Assembly (NCBI RefSeq): GCF_037095735.1
Contig: NZ_JBAWKD010000004.1
Coordinates: 1 to 64,000 of the forward strand
Reading direction: 5' to 3'
DNA length: 64,000 nt
Origin: Frigidibacter sp037095735
GTDB lineage: Bacteria > Pseudomonadota > Alphaproteobacteria > Rhodobacterales > Rhodobacteraceae
Below, piece by piece: positions 24,530 to 32,923 of this stretch (position 1 is the stretch's first letter; every line of letters starts with the position of its first letter). The notes under the pieces are model-generated. The model had not been told where the DNA came from. It was given only the letters and a program-made list of their open reading frames with translations, and did no database searches. A program made the translations under genes and the position numbers.

Positions 24530-25402
24530 TCAGGGGGCGATCAGCGAACGGGCGGCCGCCCCGCGCACCGCCTTGGTGAGCGCGCCGAGCGGCCCGGCGG
24601 CGCGGCGCGACCATTGCCAGTGCAGCGCGACATCCATCGGCAGGTCGGGGCGCAGCGCCACCAGCCGGCCCGCGGCCAGGGCGGCGCGGACCATGGGTTC
24701 CGGGTTCATGCCCCAGCCGATGCCGAGTTCCGCCGCGGTCACGAAGGCCTCGGACGAGGCCATGCGGTGCCCCGGCAATGCCACCGCGCGCCCGGTGGCG
24801 GCGCGCGCCCAGTCGGCCTGCATCCGGTCCTTGCGGTCGAAGACCAGCGCCGGGGCGCGGGCCAGCGCCTCGGCGGTGACGCCGTCCCCGAACCAGCGCG
24901 CGACGAAACCGGGGCTCGCGGTCGCGACATAGCGCAGCGCGCCCAGCGCGCGGGCGTCGCAGCCCTGCACCGGGCGCGCGTGCGCGGTCACCGCCGCCAG
25001 CACCTCGCCGCGGCGCAGCCAGTCGGCGGAATGGTCCTGGTCGTCGATCACCAGTTCGAAAAGCCGCCCCTCGATCCCCGCCAGTGCCGGCAGGAACCAG
25101 GTGGCGAGGCTGTCGGCATTCACCGCGATCCGGATCACCGGCCAGTCCTCGCCCGCGGCGGGCGCCAGCACCTCGGCCTCGAGCAGGCGCACCGCTTCGG
25201 CATGGGCGGCGAGCCGCGCGCCCTCGGCCGTCGCCACCACCGGCGGCCCGCGCTCGACCAGCACCGCGCCCACGCGCTCTTCCAGCGCCCGGATCCGCTG
25301 CGACACCGCCGAGGGCGTGACCCCCAGCCGCTCGGCCGCCGCCTCGAACCCGGCGAGGCGCAGGACCATCGAAAGCGTGTCGAGCTGGGTATAGTCGAGC
25401 AT
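24530..25402 (-). CDS. argP: ArgP/LysG-type LysR regulator
   Basis: A 290-aa LysR-family regulator. The N-terminal winged helix-turn-helix includes LGVTPSAVSQRIRALEERVG (about 27-46), followed by the two-domain effector-binding fold. The start MLDYTQLDTLSMVLRLAGFEAAAE is typical of ArgP (IciA/LysG), which senses Arg or Lys and activates the ArgO/LysE exporter. That exporter is the divergent neighbour, which makes the assignment strong. A large operator-like palindrome overlaps its start codon, suggesting autoregulation. Confidence 0.9.
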   Translation of the reverse strand: MLDYTQLDTLSMVLRLAGFEAAAERLGVTPSAVSQRIRALEERVGAVLVERGPPVVATAEGARLAAHAEAVRLLEAEVLAPAAGEDWPVIRIAVNADSLATWFLPALAGIEGRLFELVIDDQDHSADWLRRGEVLAAVTAHARPVQGCDARALGALRYVATASPGFVARWFGDGVTAEALARAPALVFDRKDRMQADWARAATGRAVALPGHRMASSEAFVTAAELGIGWGMNPEPMVRAALAAGRLVALRPDLPMDVALHWQWSRRAAGPLGALTKAVRGAAARSLIAP

Positions 25403-25444
25403 AAGATAAACTTCATCAGATTTAGATGGATGAATTTCTCTTAT
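25401..25444. promoter_or_regulatory. Operator-like AT-rich palindrome between argP and argO
   Basis: The arms are ATAAGA...TTCATC on the left and GATGAA...TCTTAT on the right, with 11 bases (agatttagatg) between TTCATC and GATGAA. That spacing fits the T-N11-A type box of LysR regulators. It is strongly AT-rich in a GC-rich setting and overlaps the argP start codon. It most likely binds ArgP and controls both directions. Confidence 0.6.
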
Positions 25445-25481
25445 CCGACGTCGTCCGCTATGTCGCGCCTGTGTTTTCGCA

Positions 25482-25530
25482 TTGGCAGAAATATCCCGGG
25501 GGTCCGGGGGCAGCGCCCCCGGCCTTGGGC
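25482..25530 (-). repeat. Dispersed intergenic GC-rich repeat, copy B (inverted, short)
   Basis: On the minus strand it reads GGGGGCGCTGCCCCCGG, then CCCCGGGATATTTCTGCCAA, the same order of parts as copies A and C. It lies between the argP operator and the argO ribosome site, within the argO leader, so its hairpin would form in the argO transcript. Confidence 0.6.
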
Positions 25531-25548
25531 AAGGAACGGAGCAGGATC

Positions 25549-26154
25549 ATGTGGACATCGGCGGCTTCCGGCATGGGCCTTGGCCTCGGCCTCATCGTCG
25601 CGATCGGCGCGCAGAACGCCTTCGTGCTGCGCCAGGGCCTGCGGCGCGAGCATGTCTTCGCGGTCGCGGCCTTCTGCGCGCTGGCCGATGCGCTGCTGAT
25701 CGCGCTGGGGCTGGCGGGCCTGTCGGGCCCCATCGCCGCGGTGCCGGCGCTGGGGCCGGGGCTGCGCTGGGCGGGGGCGGCCTTCCTGGCGGGCTACGGC
25801 GCGCTGGCGCTCAGGCGCGCGCTCTCGGGGGCCGAGGCGCTCGACCCCGGGCAGGCCCCGCGCCAGAGCCTGCGGGCGGTGATCGCGACGCTGGCCGCGA
25901 TCACCTTCCTCAACCCGCATGTCTGGCTCGACACCGTGGTGCTGCTGGGCTCGGTCGGCGCCTCCCATGCGCCGCACCAGCTGGCCTTCGGCCTGGGGGC
26001 CGCGACGGGCTCTGTCCTGTTCTTCTTCGGCCTTGCCTATGGCGCGCGGCTGCTGGCGCCGCTGTTTGCGCGGCCGGGGGCCTGGCGCGTGCTCGACGGG
26101 CTGATCGCCGCGGTGATGTGGGTGCTGGCGCTGGGGCTTGCCCTCGGGGGCTGA
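25549..26154 (+). CDS. argO: LysE/ArgO-family amino acid exporter
   Basis: A 201-aa inner-membrane exporter with about six hydrophobic helices. The family signature is GLIVAIGAQNAFVLRQGLRREH (about 13-34), and FLNPHVWLDTVVLLGS sits near residue 122. It exports basic amino acids (Arg, Lys or toxic analogues such as canavanine). ATG at 25,549 has GGAG seven bases upstream; a much earlier ATG in frame (25,426) would include repeat sequence and is rejected. Divergent from argP, which probably activates it. Confidence 0.92.
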   Translation: MWTSAASGMGLGLGLIVAIGAQNAFVLRQGLRREHVFAVAAFCALADALLIALGLAGLSGPIAAVPALGPGLRWAGAAFLAGYGALALRRALSGAEALDPGQAPRQSLRAVIATLAAITFLNPHVWLDTVVLLGSVGASHAPHQLAFGLGAATGSVLFFFGLAYGARLLAPLFARPGAWRVLDGLIAAVMWVLALGLALGG

Positions 26155-26213
26155 CGGGCCGGGGCCTGCATCTGCCGCATTGTCTTCGCCGCGCGAAGCG
26201 GCGAGGAAGGGCC

Positions 26214-27152
26214 ATGCGCCCGAACCCGTCCCCGAACCCGTCCCCCGCCGCCGCCGCCCGTCCCGCCCAGAACCCCGTGATGGGGGTGGCCTGGATGTTC
26301 GGCTCGAGCCTTGCCTTCATCGCGGTGAACGGGATCGTGCGCCACCTGGGCACCGACCTGCCCACCGCGCAAAGCGCCTTCCTGCGCTTCCTGCTGGGCC
26401 TCGTGTTCCTGCTGCCGGCGCTGCGCACCGTGGCGCTCAGCCGCTTCCCGGCGCGCACCTGGCGGCTCTTCGGGCTGCGCGGCGCGATCCATTCCGTCGC
26501 CGTGGTGCTGTGGTTCTACGCCATGGCCCGGATCCCGGTGGCCGAGGTGCAGGCCATCGGCTACCTGAACCCGATCGGCGTCACCCTTGGTGCGGCGCTG
26601 CTCTTCGGCGAAAGGCTGGCGCTGCGCCGGATCCTCGCCATCGCCGTCGCCATGCTGGGGGCGCTGGTGATCCTGCGCCCAGGCCTGCGCGAGCTGTCGC
26701 CCGGCCATTTCGCCCAGCTCGGCGCCGCGATCTGCTTCGCGGGCAGCTACCTGACGATGAAGAAGCTGTCGGACCTCGCCCCCGCGGGGGTGGTGGTCGC
26801 GATGATGTCGGTGACGGTGGCGCTGTTCCTCGCGCCCTTCGCGATCGCGGTCTGGGTGCCGCCGACGGGGGCGCAATACCTCGGACTCTTCGCCACCGCG
26901 CTCTTCGCGACCCTTGCGCATTATTCGATGACGCGAGCGTTCCGGGTGGCGCCGGTCTCGGTCACCCAGCCGGTGACCTTCCTGCAGCTGATCTGGGCCT
27001 CGCTCCTTGGCCTGCTGATGTTCGGCGAGCCGGTCGATCCCTTCGTGATCCTCGGCGGCGTGATGATCATCGCCGCGATCAGCTACATCACCTGGCGCGA
27101 GGCGCGGCTGAAGCGCGGCGCGACGCCCCCCGTCAACGCGGCGAAGCAGTAG
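26214..27152 (+). CDS. EamA/DMT-family transporter
   Basis: A 312-aa inner-membrane protein with ten hydrophobic segments in two EamA repeats (about 25-155 and 165-295). PVAEVQAIGYLNPIGVTLGAALLFGERL closes repeat one and VTQPVTFLQLIWASLLGLLMFGEPVD repeat two, both typical. The N-terminal 20 residues are a Pro/Ala/Ser-rich tail. GAGGAAGG precedes the ATG. Likely a metabolite exporter, substrate unknown. Its end overlaps the thiX gene end by 20 bases, tail to tail. Confidence 0.9.
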   Translation: MRPNPSPNPSPAAAARPAQNPVMGVAWMFGSSLAFIAVNGIVRHLGTDLPTAQSAFLRFLLGLVFLLPALRTVALSRFPARTWRLFGLRGAIHSVAVVLWFYAMARIPVAEVQAIGYLNPIGVTLGAALLFGERLALRRILAIAVAMLGALVILRPGLRELSPGHFAQLGAAICFAGSYLTMKKLSDLAPAGVVVAMMSVTVALFLAPFAIAVWVPPTGAQYLGLFATALFATLAHYSMTRAFRVAPVSVTQPVTFLQLIWASLLGLLMFGEPVDPFVILGGVMIIAAISYITWREARLKRGATPPVNAAKQ

Positions 27153-27900
27153 CCCGCCGCTCGCCGCGCATCCTGAGGCTCGCGCGCGTCGCCAGCCGGT
27201 CGATCGCCCAGTGCAGCGCCAGCGTCATCGCCGCCAGCACCAGAAGCGCCGCGAACATCAGGTCGGTCTTCGCCCGCCCGTTCGCCAGCAGCATCAGGTA
27301 GCCAAGCCCGCCCGACGAGCCGACCCATTCCCCGATCACCGCCCCGATCGGCGCATAGACCGCCGCGAGCCTCAGGCCAGAGGCCAGCCCCGGCAGCGCC
27401 GCGGGCAGCCGGACCTGCCACAGCAGCCGCGCGGGCGTGGCACCCATCACCCGGCCCTGCTCGATCCAGCCGCGGGGGGTGGCAAGGATCGCGTCGTGGA
27501 AGGCCGAGGCGACGGGGAAGAAGATCACCAGCACCGCCATCACGATCTTGGCCGACAGCCCGTAGCCCAGCCACAGCGTCAGCAGCGGTGCCAGCGCGAA
27601 GACCGGGATCGTCTGGCTGAAGACCAGCACCGGGCGCAGCACGGCTTCCAGCCGCGGCAGCGCCGCCATCGCGACCGCGGTGCCCGCGCCGAAGAGCGAG
27701 CCCAGCAAAAGCCCCGCGAGGATCTCGGTCAGGGTGATGCCCGCATGTTCCGCGATCAGCGCGCGCGAGGACCACAGCGTGGTCAGCACCCGTTCGGGCG
27801 GTGGCAGGATGAAAGGCGGCAGGCCGGTCACGCTGACCAGCGCCTGCCAGAAGACCAGCGCGGCGCAAAGGGCAAGCGGCAGGCGCAGGGCGCGGATCAT
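27133..27900 (-). CDS. thiX: HMP/thiamin-precursor ABC transporter permease ThiX
   Basis: A 255-aa BPD-type permease with about six membrane helices. The cytoplasmic EAA-like loop is EQGRVMGATPARLLWQVRLPAALPGLASGLR (about 150-180). The same operon gives the ATPase, binding protein and TenA, so the transporter probably imports hydroxymethylpyrimidine (HMP) or formylaminopyrimidine. Its start overlaps the ThiZ gene end. Last gene of the thi operon. Confidence 0.88.
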   Translation of the reverse strand: MIRALRLPLALCAALVFWQALVSVTGLPPFILPPPERVLTTLWSSRALIAEHAGITLTEILAGLLLGSLFGAGTAVAMAALPRLEAVLRPVLVFSQTIPVFALAPLLTLWLGYGLSAKIVMAVLVIFFPVASAFHDAILATPRGWIEQGRVMGATPARLLWQVRLPAALPGLASGLRLAAVYAPIGAVIGEWVGSSGGLGYLMLLANGRAKTDLMFAALLVLAAMTLALHWAIDRLATRASLRMRGERRATASPR

Positions 27901-28658
27901 GCGCGCTCTCCGGCCATCAGGGCGCGCAGAAGCCGCGCCTGCGCCTCCAGCACCTCGGGCGCGTCGGGGGCGCGGGGCAGGGGCGTTGCGGGCGCTTCGA
28001 GCGCCGTCAGGCCATCCTCGGTCAATTGCCAGATCCGCTGGCCCAGCCGCGCGGCCTCGGCGGCGTCATGGGTCACCAACAGCACGGTGCGGCCCGCCAG
28101 CAGCTCGGCCGCCAGCCCCTGCATCCGCGCCCGGGTCGCGGCATCCAGCGCCGAAAACGGCTCGTCCAGCAGCACCACCGGGCGGTCCTCCATCAGCGTG
28201 CGGGCGAGCGCGAGGCGCTGGCGCTGGCCGCCCGACAGTTCCGAGGGCAGCCGCGCCTCGAAGCCCTGAAGCCCCACCCGCCCGAGGATTTCCGAAGCGC
28301 GGGCCCGGTCCGGACGCTCGCCGCGCAGGCGCGCGCCCAGCGTGACGTTGCCCAATGCGTCGAGCCAAGGGAGCAGCAGGTCGTCCTGCGCCATGAAGGT
28401 CACGCGGCCGGCCAGCGCCGCGCCGTCATCGGCCCCGACATGGCCCTCGAACGCGGCGCCGGTGTCGAGCCCGGCGAAAAGCCGCAGGATCGTCGACTTG
28501 CCGACGCCCGAGGGGCCCAGGAGGCAGGTCCATTCCCCCGCATCCGCCCGGAAGTCGAGCGGCGGGAAGAGCGGTTGCGCGCCGAAGCGCGCGGCGCCCT
28601 GCAGGACCAGCCCCGGAGGCGCCACGAGAGGCGCCACGAGAGGCGCCGCGGGCGGCAT
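27897..28658 (-). CDS. thiZ: HMP/thiamin-precursor ABC transporter ATPase ThiZ
   Basis: A 253-aa ABC ATPase. Walker A is GPSGVGKST (about 48-56), the Q loop QDDLLLPW, the signature LSGGQRQRLALAR, Walker B VVLLDEPFSALD and the H loop TH. It has two short VAPPL-type N-terminal repeats. ATG at 28,658 shares a base with the TenA stop (TGATG); a GTG one codon earlier would overlap as GTGA. Energises uptake through ThiX. Confidence 0.9.
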   Translation of the reverse strand: MPPAAPLVAPLVAPPGLVLQGAARFGAQPLFPPLDFRADAGEWTCLLGPSGVGKSTILRLFAGLDTGAAFEGHVGADDGAALAGRVTFMAQDDLLLPWLDALGNVTLGARLRGERPDRARASEILGRVGLQGFEARLPSELSGGQRQRLALARTLMEDRPVVLLDEPFSALDAATRARMQGLAAELLAGRTVLLVTHDAAEAARLGQRIWQLTEDGLTALEAPATPLPRAPDAPEVLEAQARLLRALMAGERA

Positions 28659-29335
28659 CACGGGCAGCCCCGCAGGCCCATGTCCCAGAAGGCGGCCTCG
28701 AGCCGGGTCGCGGTGGCGAAGGTCTCGACCAGCGACGCCCAGCGCGGCGAGGCCTCGGGCGCGGGCCCGATGCGTTCGGCCACGGTGCGGTCGATCAGCA
28801 CCGCGACGCCCTCGCAGACGCCCTGATACTCATCGCCCGCATAGGTCGCGATCCAGTCGGCATAGGCGTCAGAGGTCGCCTCGTCCCGCAGGGCCGTCCC
28901 GATCTCGCCATAGCCCAGCACGCAGGGCGCCAGCGCCACCAGCAGGTCGAGGAAGTCGCCCGCATGGCCGCAATCCAGCACGAAGCGGGTATAGGCCACG
29001 CATTCGACGGCCTCGGGCGTGGCCAGCAGCTCGGCCTCGGGGATGCCCGCCGCGGCGCAGGTCGCGACATGCAGCTTCATCTCTTCGTCCAGAAGCGCAT
29101 GCACCGTCGCCGCGCAGGCGCGCATCGCCGGCAGGTCGGGCGCCTTGGTCACCGCCAGCGCCCAGGCGCGCGAGAAGTGGATCAGGAACAGGTAGTCCTG
29201 CCGCAAGTAGTGCAGGAAGGCCGCGCTCGGCAGCTCTCCGGTGCCCATGCTGCGCACGAAGGCGTGGCGGGTGTAGGCGGGCCAATGCCCGCCCGCCGCC
29301 GCCCGAAGCGCCGGGAAGGTGGTGCCGTAGCTCAC
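28658..29335 (-). CDS. tenA: TenA-family aminopyrimidine aminohydrolase
   Basis: A 225-aa all-helical TenA protein that hydrolyses aminomethyl-aminopyrimidine from degraded thiamin to give HMP. The active-site Cys lies in ALAPCVLGYGEIG (about 137), and YLRQDYLFL near residue 43 supplies the conserved Tyr/Asp. Starts with GTG, overlapping the ThiY stop in GTGA. Its place between the binding protein and ATPase genes points to a salvage role with the transporter. Confidence 0.9.
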   Translation of the reverse strand: MSYGTTFPALRAAAGGHWPAYTRHAFVRSMGTGELPSAAFLHYLRQDYLFLIHFSRAWALAVTKAPDLPAMRACAATVHALLDEEMKLHVATCAAAGIPEAELLATPEAVECVAYTRFVLDCGHAGDFLDLLVALAPCVLGYGEIGTALRDEATSDAYADWIATYAGDEYQGVCEGVAVLIDRTVAERIGPAPEASPRWASLVETFATATRLEAAFWDMGLRGCP

Positions 29336-30279
29336 TCGGTTGCCCCGAGATCGACGGCGAAGTCAGAGACCGGCTTCACCTCGGGAATCAGGCCCGCGTC
29401 CTTCAGGAAGGCCTCGAAATGCGCGTAGCGGCCTTGGTCGAGCGCGGCGGGGCTTTGCGAGAAGCGCGGCAGCGTCAGGTCCCAGGCGCGGGCGTTCAGC
29501 TCGTCGTTCAGCTCGGGCGCGGTGCCCGAGAAGATCTCCCAGCCCTCGGTCGGGTGGTTGACGATCCATTGTGCACCCCGCTCGGTCGCGTGCAGGAACT
29601 TCTGCACCGCCGCGCGGTCCATCGTCTTCGGATTGGCGATGTAGATCAGCTCGTCATAGGTCGGAACGCCGTTCTCCTCGGGATAGATGCAGGTGCCCTC
29701 GACGCCCTCGATCTTCATCTGCGTCAGCTCGAAGTTGCGATAGGCGCCGATCACCGCATCGACCTGACCCGACATCACCGCCGGCGACAGCGACCAGTTG
29801 ACGTTGACCAGCTCGACATCGTCCAGCGTCAGCCCGGCGGGCTTCAGCATCGCGGTCAGCAACGCCTCTTCGACCCCCGCGACCGAGAAGCCGATCTTCC
29901 TGCCCTTCAGGTCGGCCACGGTCTTCACCGGCCCGTCCTTCTGCACCAGAAGGCAGTTCAAGGGCGTCGCGACCAGCGTTCCGACGCGGGTCAGCGGCAT
30001 CCCCTCGGCCACCTGCAGGTGCAGCTGCGGCTGGTAAGAGACACCGATGTCGGCCTGTCCGGCGGCGACCATCTTCGGCGGGTCCGAGGGATCGGCCGGC
30101 GCGATCACCTCGACCTCGAGCCCCTCGTCCTTGAAGAAGCCCTTCTCCTGCGCGACGATGATCGGCGCGTGGTCGGGGTTCACGAACCAGTCGAGCATCA
30201 GCTTCAGATGCGTGGGCTCCTGCGCCGAAACCGGCAGGGCGATCAGCGCCATCAGGGCTGCGGGAAGCGTGGTCTTCAT
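29332..30279 (-). CDS. thiY: Thiamin-pyrimidine ABC transporter binding protein ThiY
   Basis: A 315-aa periplasmic binding protein of the NMT1/THI5 type. A signal peptide (about 1-19, ending VSA) is followed by LKLMLDWFVNPDHAPIIVAQEKGFF, the hallmark of THI5-like pyrimidine-binding proteins. GGGAGA sits 6 bases before the ATG, and that ATG overlaps the ThiF stop as ATGA. It probably binds formylaminopyrimidine or HMP for ThiXZ. Confidence 0.9.
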   Translation of the reverse strand: MKTTLPAALMALIALPVSAQEPTHLKLMLDWFVNPDHAPIIVAQEKGFFKDEGLEVEVIAPADPSDPPKMVAAGQADIGVSYQPQLHLQVAEGMPLTRVGTLVATPLNCLLVQKDGPVKTVADLKGRKIGFSVAGVEEALLTAMLKPAGLTLDDVELVNVNWSLSPAVMSGQVDAVIGAYRNFELTQMKIEGVEGTCIYPEENGVPTYDELIYIANPKTMDRAAVQKFLHATERGAQWIVNHPTEGWEIFSGTAPELNDELNARAWDLTLPRFSQSPAALDQGRYAHFEAFLKDAGLIPEVKPVSDFAVDLGATE

Positions 30280-31256
30280 CGGGTCTCTCCCTGAGAATGA
30301 TCGCCCAGCGCCACGAGCGCGATCTCGCCCGGCCACTGTGCGGAAAGTTTCTCGGCCGCCTGCCAGCTGCGCAGGCCGGACCGGCAGATCAGCACCGCGC
30401 GCTGGCCCGGGGCGGGCAGCGGCGGGGCGTCGAAATCGGCCACCGTCAGGCGGCGCGCGGTGGGATGGGCCAGCGGCCCCTCGTCTTCGGCGCGCAGGTC
30501 GACGAGGAAGTCGCGGCCGTCGAGCGCGCCGGCATCGATGAAGCGCGGCGCGTGATCGGGCTCGGGCGCGCGGTCGAAGCGGAAGCCGCCGGCGCGGAAG
30601 CCCGCGCCGTCGAAAGTCACGATCCTTCCCAGCGGGGTTCTGTCACCCGTGGCGATGGCCAGCGCCATCTGCGCCTGCAGGCTGCCGATCACGCCGACGA
30701 CCGGCCCCAGCACGCCATTGACCGCGCAGGAGCCCATGCGCTGCGGCAGGTCGGGGAAGACCGCGCGCAGGGACGGCGCCCCGGCGCAGAACCCGCCCGC
30801 ATAGCCGTCACGCCCCACGACCGAGGCCGACAGGAACGGCAGCCCTGCGGCAAGGCAGAGGTCCGACAGGATGTAGCTGACCGCGAAGCTGTCCGCGCAA
30901 TCGAGCACCATCGTCACGCCCTCGGCCAGCCTTGCGGCAGTGGCGGGCGTTAGCGCGGCGCGGAGGGACTCGATCGCCGTCTCGGGGTTCAGCGCCGCCA
31001 TCCGCGCCGCCGCCGCCGCGACCTTCGGACGGCCGATGTCGCTTTCGGTGAACAGCGTCTGGCGGTGCAGGTTCGAGCGGTCGACCACGTCCGGATCGAC
31101 GAGGCGTATCCGTCCGAAACCCGCACCGACAAGATACTGCAGCACCGGCGCCGCCAGCCCGCCCGCGCCCACGACCAGCGCATGCGCACCGCGCAGCGCC
31201 TGCTGGCCCGCGACTCCAAAACCCTCGACGGCGATCTGGCGGGCGTAGCGGCTCAT
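30276..31256 (-). CDS. thiF: ThiF-type adenylyltransferase fused to a rhodanese domain
   Basis: A 326-aa fusion. Residues 1-240 are a ThiF/MoeB/HesA domain: YARQIAVEGFGVAGQQ, the nucleotide loop VVGAGGLAAPVLQYL, DPDVVDRSNLHRQTLF and the adenylation motif. Residues 250-326 are a short rhodanese whose active-site loop is VLICRSGLRS. ThiF adenylates the C-terminal Gly-Gly of ThiS; the rhodanese would supply the persulfide sulfur, replacing ThiI. The start overlaps ThiE. Confidence 0.88.
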   Translation of the reverse strand: MSRYARQIAVEGFGVAGQQALRGAHALVVGAGGLAAPVLQYLVGAGFGRIRLVDPDVVDRSNLHRQTLFTESDIGRPKVAAAAARMAALNPETAIESLRAALTPATAARLAEGVTMVLDCADSFAVSYILSDLCLAAGLPFLSASVVGRDGYAGGFCAGAPSLRAVFPDLPQRMGSCAVNGVLGPVVGVIGSLQAQMALAIATGDRTPLGRIVTFDGAGFRAGGFRFDRAPEPDHAPRFIDAGALDGRDFLVDLRAEDEGPLAHPTARRLTVADFDAPPLPAPGQRAVLICRSGLRSWQAAEKLSAQWPGEIALVALGDHSQGETR

Positions 31257-31945
31257 CGCTTGCCCGACAGCCAGTCGTCGGCCATGTCGGGGCTCTCGTC
31301 CTCGTGCCCGGTGATCTCGGCGATCTCTTCTTCCTCGCCTTCTCCTTCGGCGCGGGTGGCGGCGAGCCAGTCGAGCACCTTCTGCTCGGGGTCCTCGTCC
31401 AGCGTGATGTCGGTCACGACCGAGCAGACATCGGCGCCGGCGGCGAAGGCCTGACCCGCGCGCGGGATGGTGATCCCGCCGATGGCAACCAGCGGCGTCG
31501 CGCCGATGATCTGCTTCCACTCGCTGACGCGCTCCAGCCCCTGCTGTTCCCAGCGCATCTTCTTCAGCTTCGTCGGCCAGACCGGCCCCAGCGCGATGTA
31601 ATCGGGGTGCAGCGCCAGCGCGCGGTCCAGCTCCAGCTCGTCATGGGTGGAAACGCCCAGCTTCACCCCCGCCTCGCGGATCATGTCGAGATCGGCCTCG
31701 TCCAGATCCTCTTGCCCGAGGTGGATCCACTCGGCCCCCAGCTCCAGCGCGATCTGCCAGTAGTCGTTGACCACCAGCGTGCAGCCATAGTCGGAACAGA
31801 CCGCCTGCGCGCGCTCGATCTCGGCGCGGACCGTGGCCTCGTCCATGTCCTTCAGGCGGATCTGCACCAGCTTGATGCCCAGCGGCACCATGCTCTCGAT
31901 CCAGTCGGCATCGGGGAAGATCGGGTAGAAACGGTCGAGGGTCAT
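31253..31945 (-). CDS. thiE: Thiamin-phosphate synthase ThiE
   Basis: A 230-aa TIM-barrel that couples thiazole phosphate with HMP-PP to give thiamin phosphate. LVQIRLKD (about 26-33) and LVVNDYWQIALELGAEWIHLGQEDL carry the substrate-binding residues, and LVAIGGIT and DVCSVVTDI close the barrel. After about residue 195 an acidic tail (AEGEGEEEEIAEI) is unusual for ThiE. The start overlaps the ThiG stop as ATGA. Confidence 0.9.
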   Translation of the reverse strand: MTLDRFYPIFPDADWIESMVPLGIKLVQIRLKDMDEATVRAEIERAQAVCSDYGCTLVVNDYWQIALELGAEWIHLGQEDLDEADLDMIREAGVKLGVSTHDELELDRALALHPDYIALGPVWPTKLKKMRWEQQGLERVSEWKQIIGATPLVAIGGITIPRAGQAFAAGADVCSVVTDITLDEDPEQKVLDWLAATRAEGEGEEEEIAEITGHEDESPDMADDWLSGKR

Positions 31946-32724
31946 GAAAGGAACGCCTTTCCAAGAACGGGGGTCGAGGGCGCGGCCATGTCGCGCGGCT
32001 CCATCGGGTCTGCAAGATAGCCAAGCCGCCCGGCCTTCAGCGCCAGCGCGAAGCCCTCGGCCATCGCCGCCGGGTCGCCGGCCTTGGCGACGGCGGTGTT
32101 CAGAAGAACCGCGTCGAAGCCCAGCTCCATCGCGTCGGCGGCCTGCGACGGCAGGCCGAGGCCCGCATCGATCACCAGCGGCACCTCGGGGAAATGGGCG
32201 CGCAGGGACCGCAGGCCATAGCGGTTGTTCAGGCCCAGCCCCGTGCCGATCGGCGCGCCCCAGGGCATCAGCACCTCGCAGCCCGCGGCCAGCAGCTTCT
32301 CGGCCAGGATCAGGTCCTCGGTCATGTAGGGAAAGACCTTGAAGCCCTCGGCCGTCAGGCTTTTCGCCGCGTCCAGCAGCGCGAAGGGATCGGGTTGCAG
32401 CGTGTCGGCATTGCCGATCACCTCCAGCTTGATCCAGTCGGTGTCGAAAAGCTCGCGTGCCATCTGCGCGGTGGTGATCGCCTCGCGCGCGGAATGGCAG
32501 CCGGCGGTGTTGGGCAGAACCTTCACGCCCAGATCGGAGATCAGGCGCCAGAAATCCGCCCCGGCCCTCGATCCCCCGGCCTCGCGCCGGACCGAGACGG
32601 TGGCGATGCCCGCGCCCGAGCGGCGGAAGGCCTCCGCCAGCACCGCCGGCGAGGGGTATTGCGAGGTGCCGAGCATCAGGCGCGACGATACTTCGGTGCC
32701 GTAGAAGGTGACGGGATCGCTCAT
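31942..32724 (-). CDS. thiG: Thiazole synthase ThiG
   Basis: A 260-aa TIM-barrel that makes thiazole phosphate from DXP, ThiS thiocarboxylate and iminoglycine. The Schiff-base Lys is Lys99 in DWIKLEVIG, and PNTAGCHSAREA and LMPWGAPIGTGLGLNN are conserved blocks; the C-terminus has VLLNTAVAKAGDPAAMA. Its stop overlaps ThiE. The two-base gap from ThiS suggests tight coupling. Confidence 0.94.
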   Translation of the reverse strand: MSDPVTFYGTEVSSRLMLGTSQYPSPAVLAEAFRRSGAGIATVSVRREAGGSRAGADFWRLISDLGVKVLPNTAGCHSAREAITTAQMARELFDTDWIKLEVIGNADTLQPDPFALLDAAKSLTAEGFKVFPYMTEDLILAEKLLAAGCEVLMPWGAPIGTGLGLNNRYGLRSLRAHFPEVPLVIDAGLGLPSQAADAMELGFDAVLLNTAVAKAGDPAAMAEGFALALKAGRLGYLADPMEPRDMAAPSTPVLGKAFLS

Positions 32725-32725
32725 C

Positions 32726-32923
32726 TCAGCCTCCTTGCCGGGGGGTGACGACCTCGATCCGGTCGCCGGGTTCGATCGGGGTGGCGGCGCGGGCGGCGGC
32801 GGGCACGAAGTCCTCGTTCACCGCCGTCGCGACCTTGGCCCCGCCATAGCCCGCGGCCTCCAATGCCGCGGCGAGCGTGTCGTCCGCGACCTCCAAGGGC
32901 TCTCCGTTCAGATAGACTTTCAC
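32726..32923 (-). CDS. thiS: Sulfur carrier protein ThiS
   Basis: A 65-aa ubiquitin-like protein beginning MKVYLNGEPLEV and ending in Gly-Gly, the site of thiocarboxylate formation by ThiF. It starts at GTG, which overlaps the ThiO stop (GTGA) and ends two bases from the ThiG ATG. The fold pattern (beta-hairpin, Ala-rich helix, VATAVNEDFV strand, GDRIEVVTP) is complete. Confidence 0.93.
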   Translation of the reverse strand: MKVYLNGEPLEVADDTLAAALEAAGYGGAKVATAVNEDFVPAAARAATPIEPGDRIEVVTPRQGG

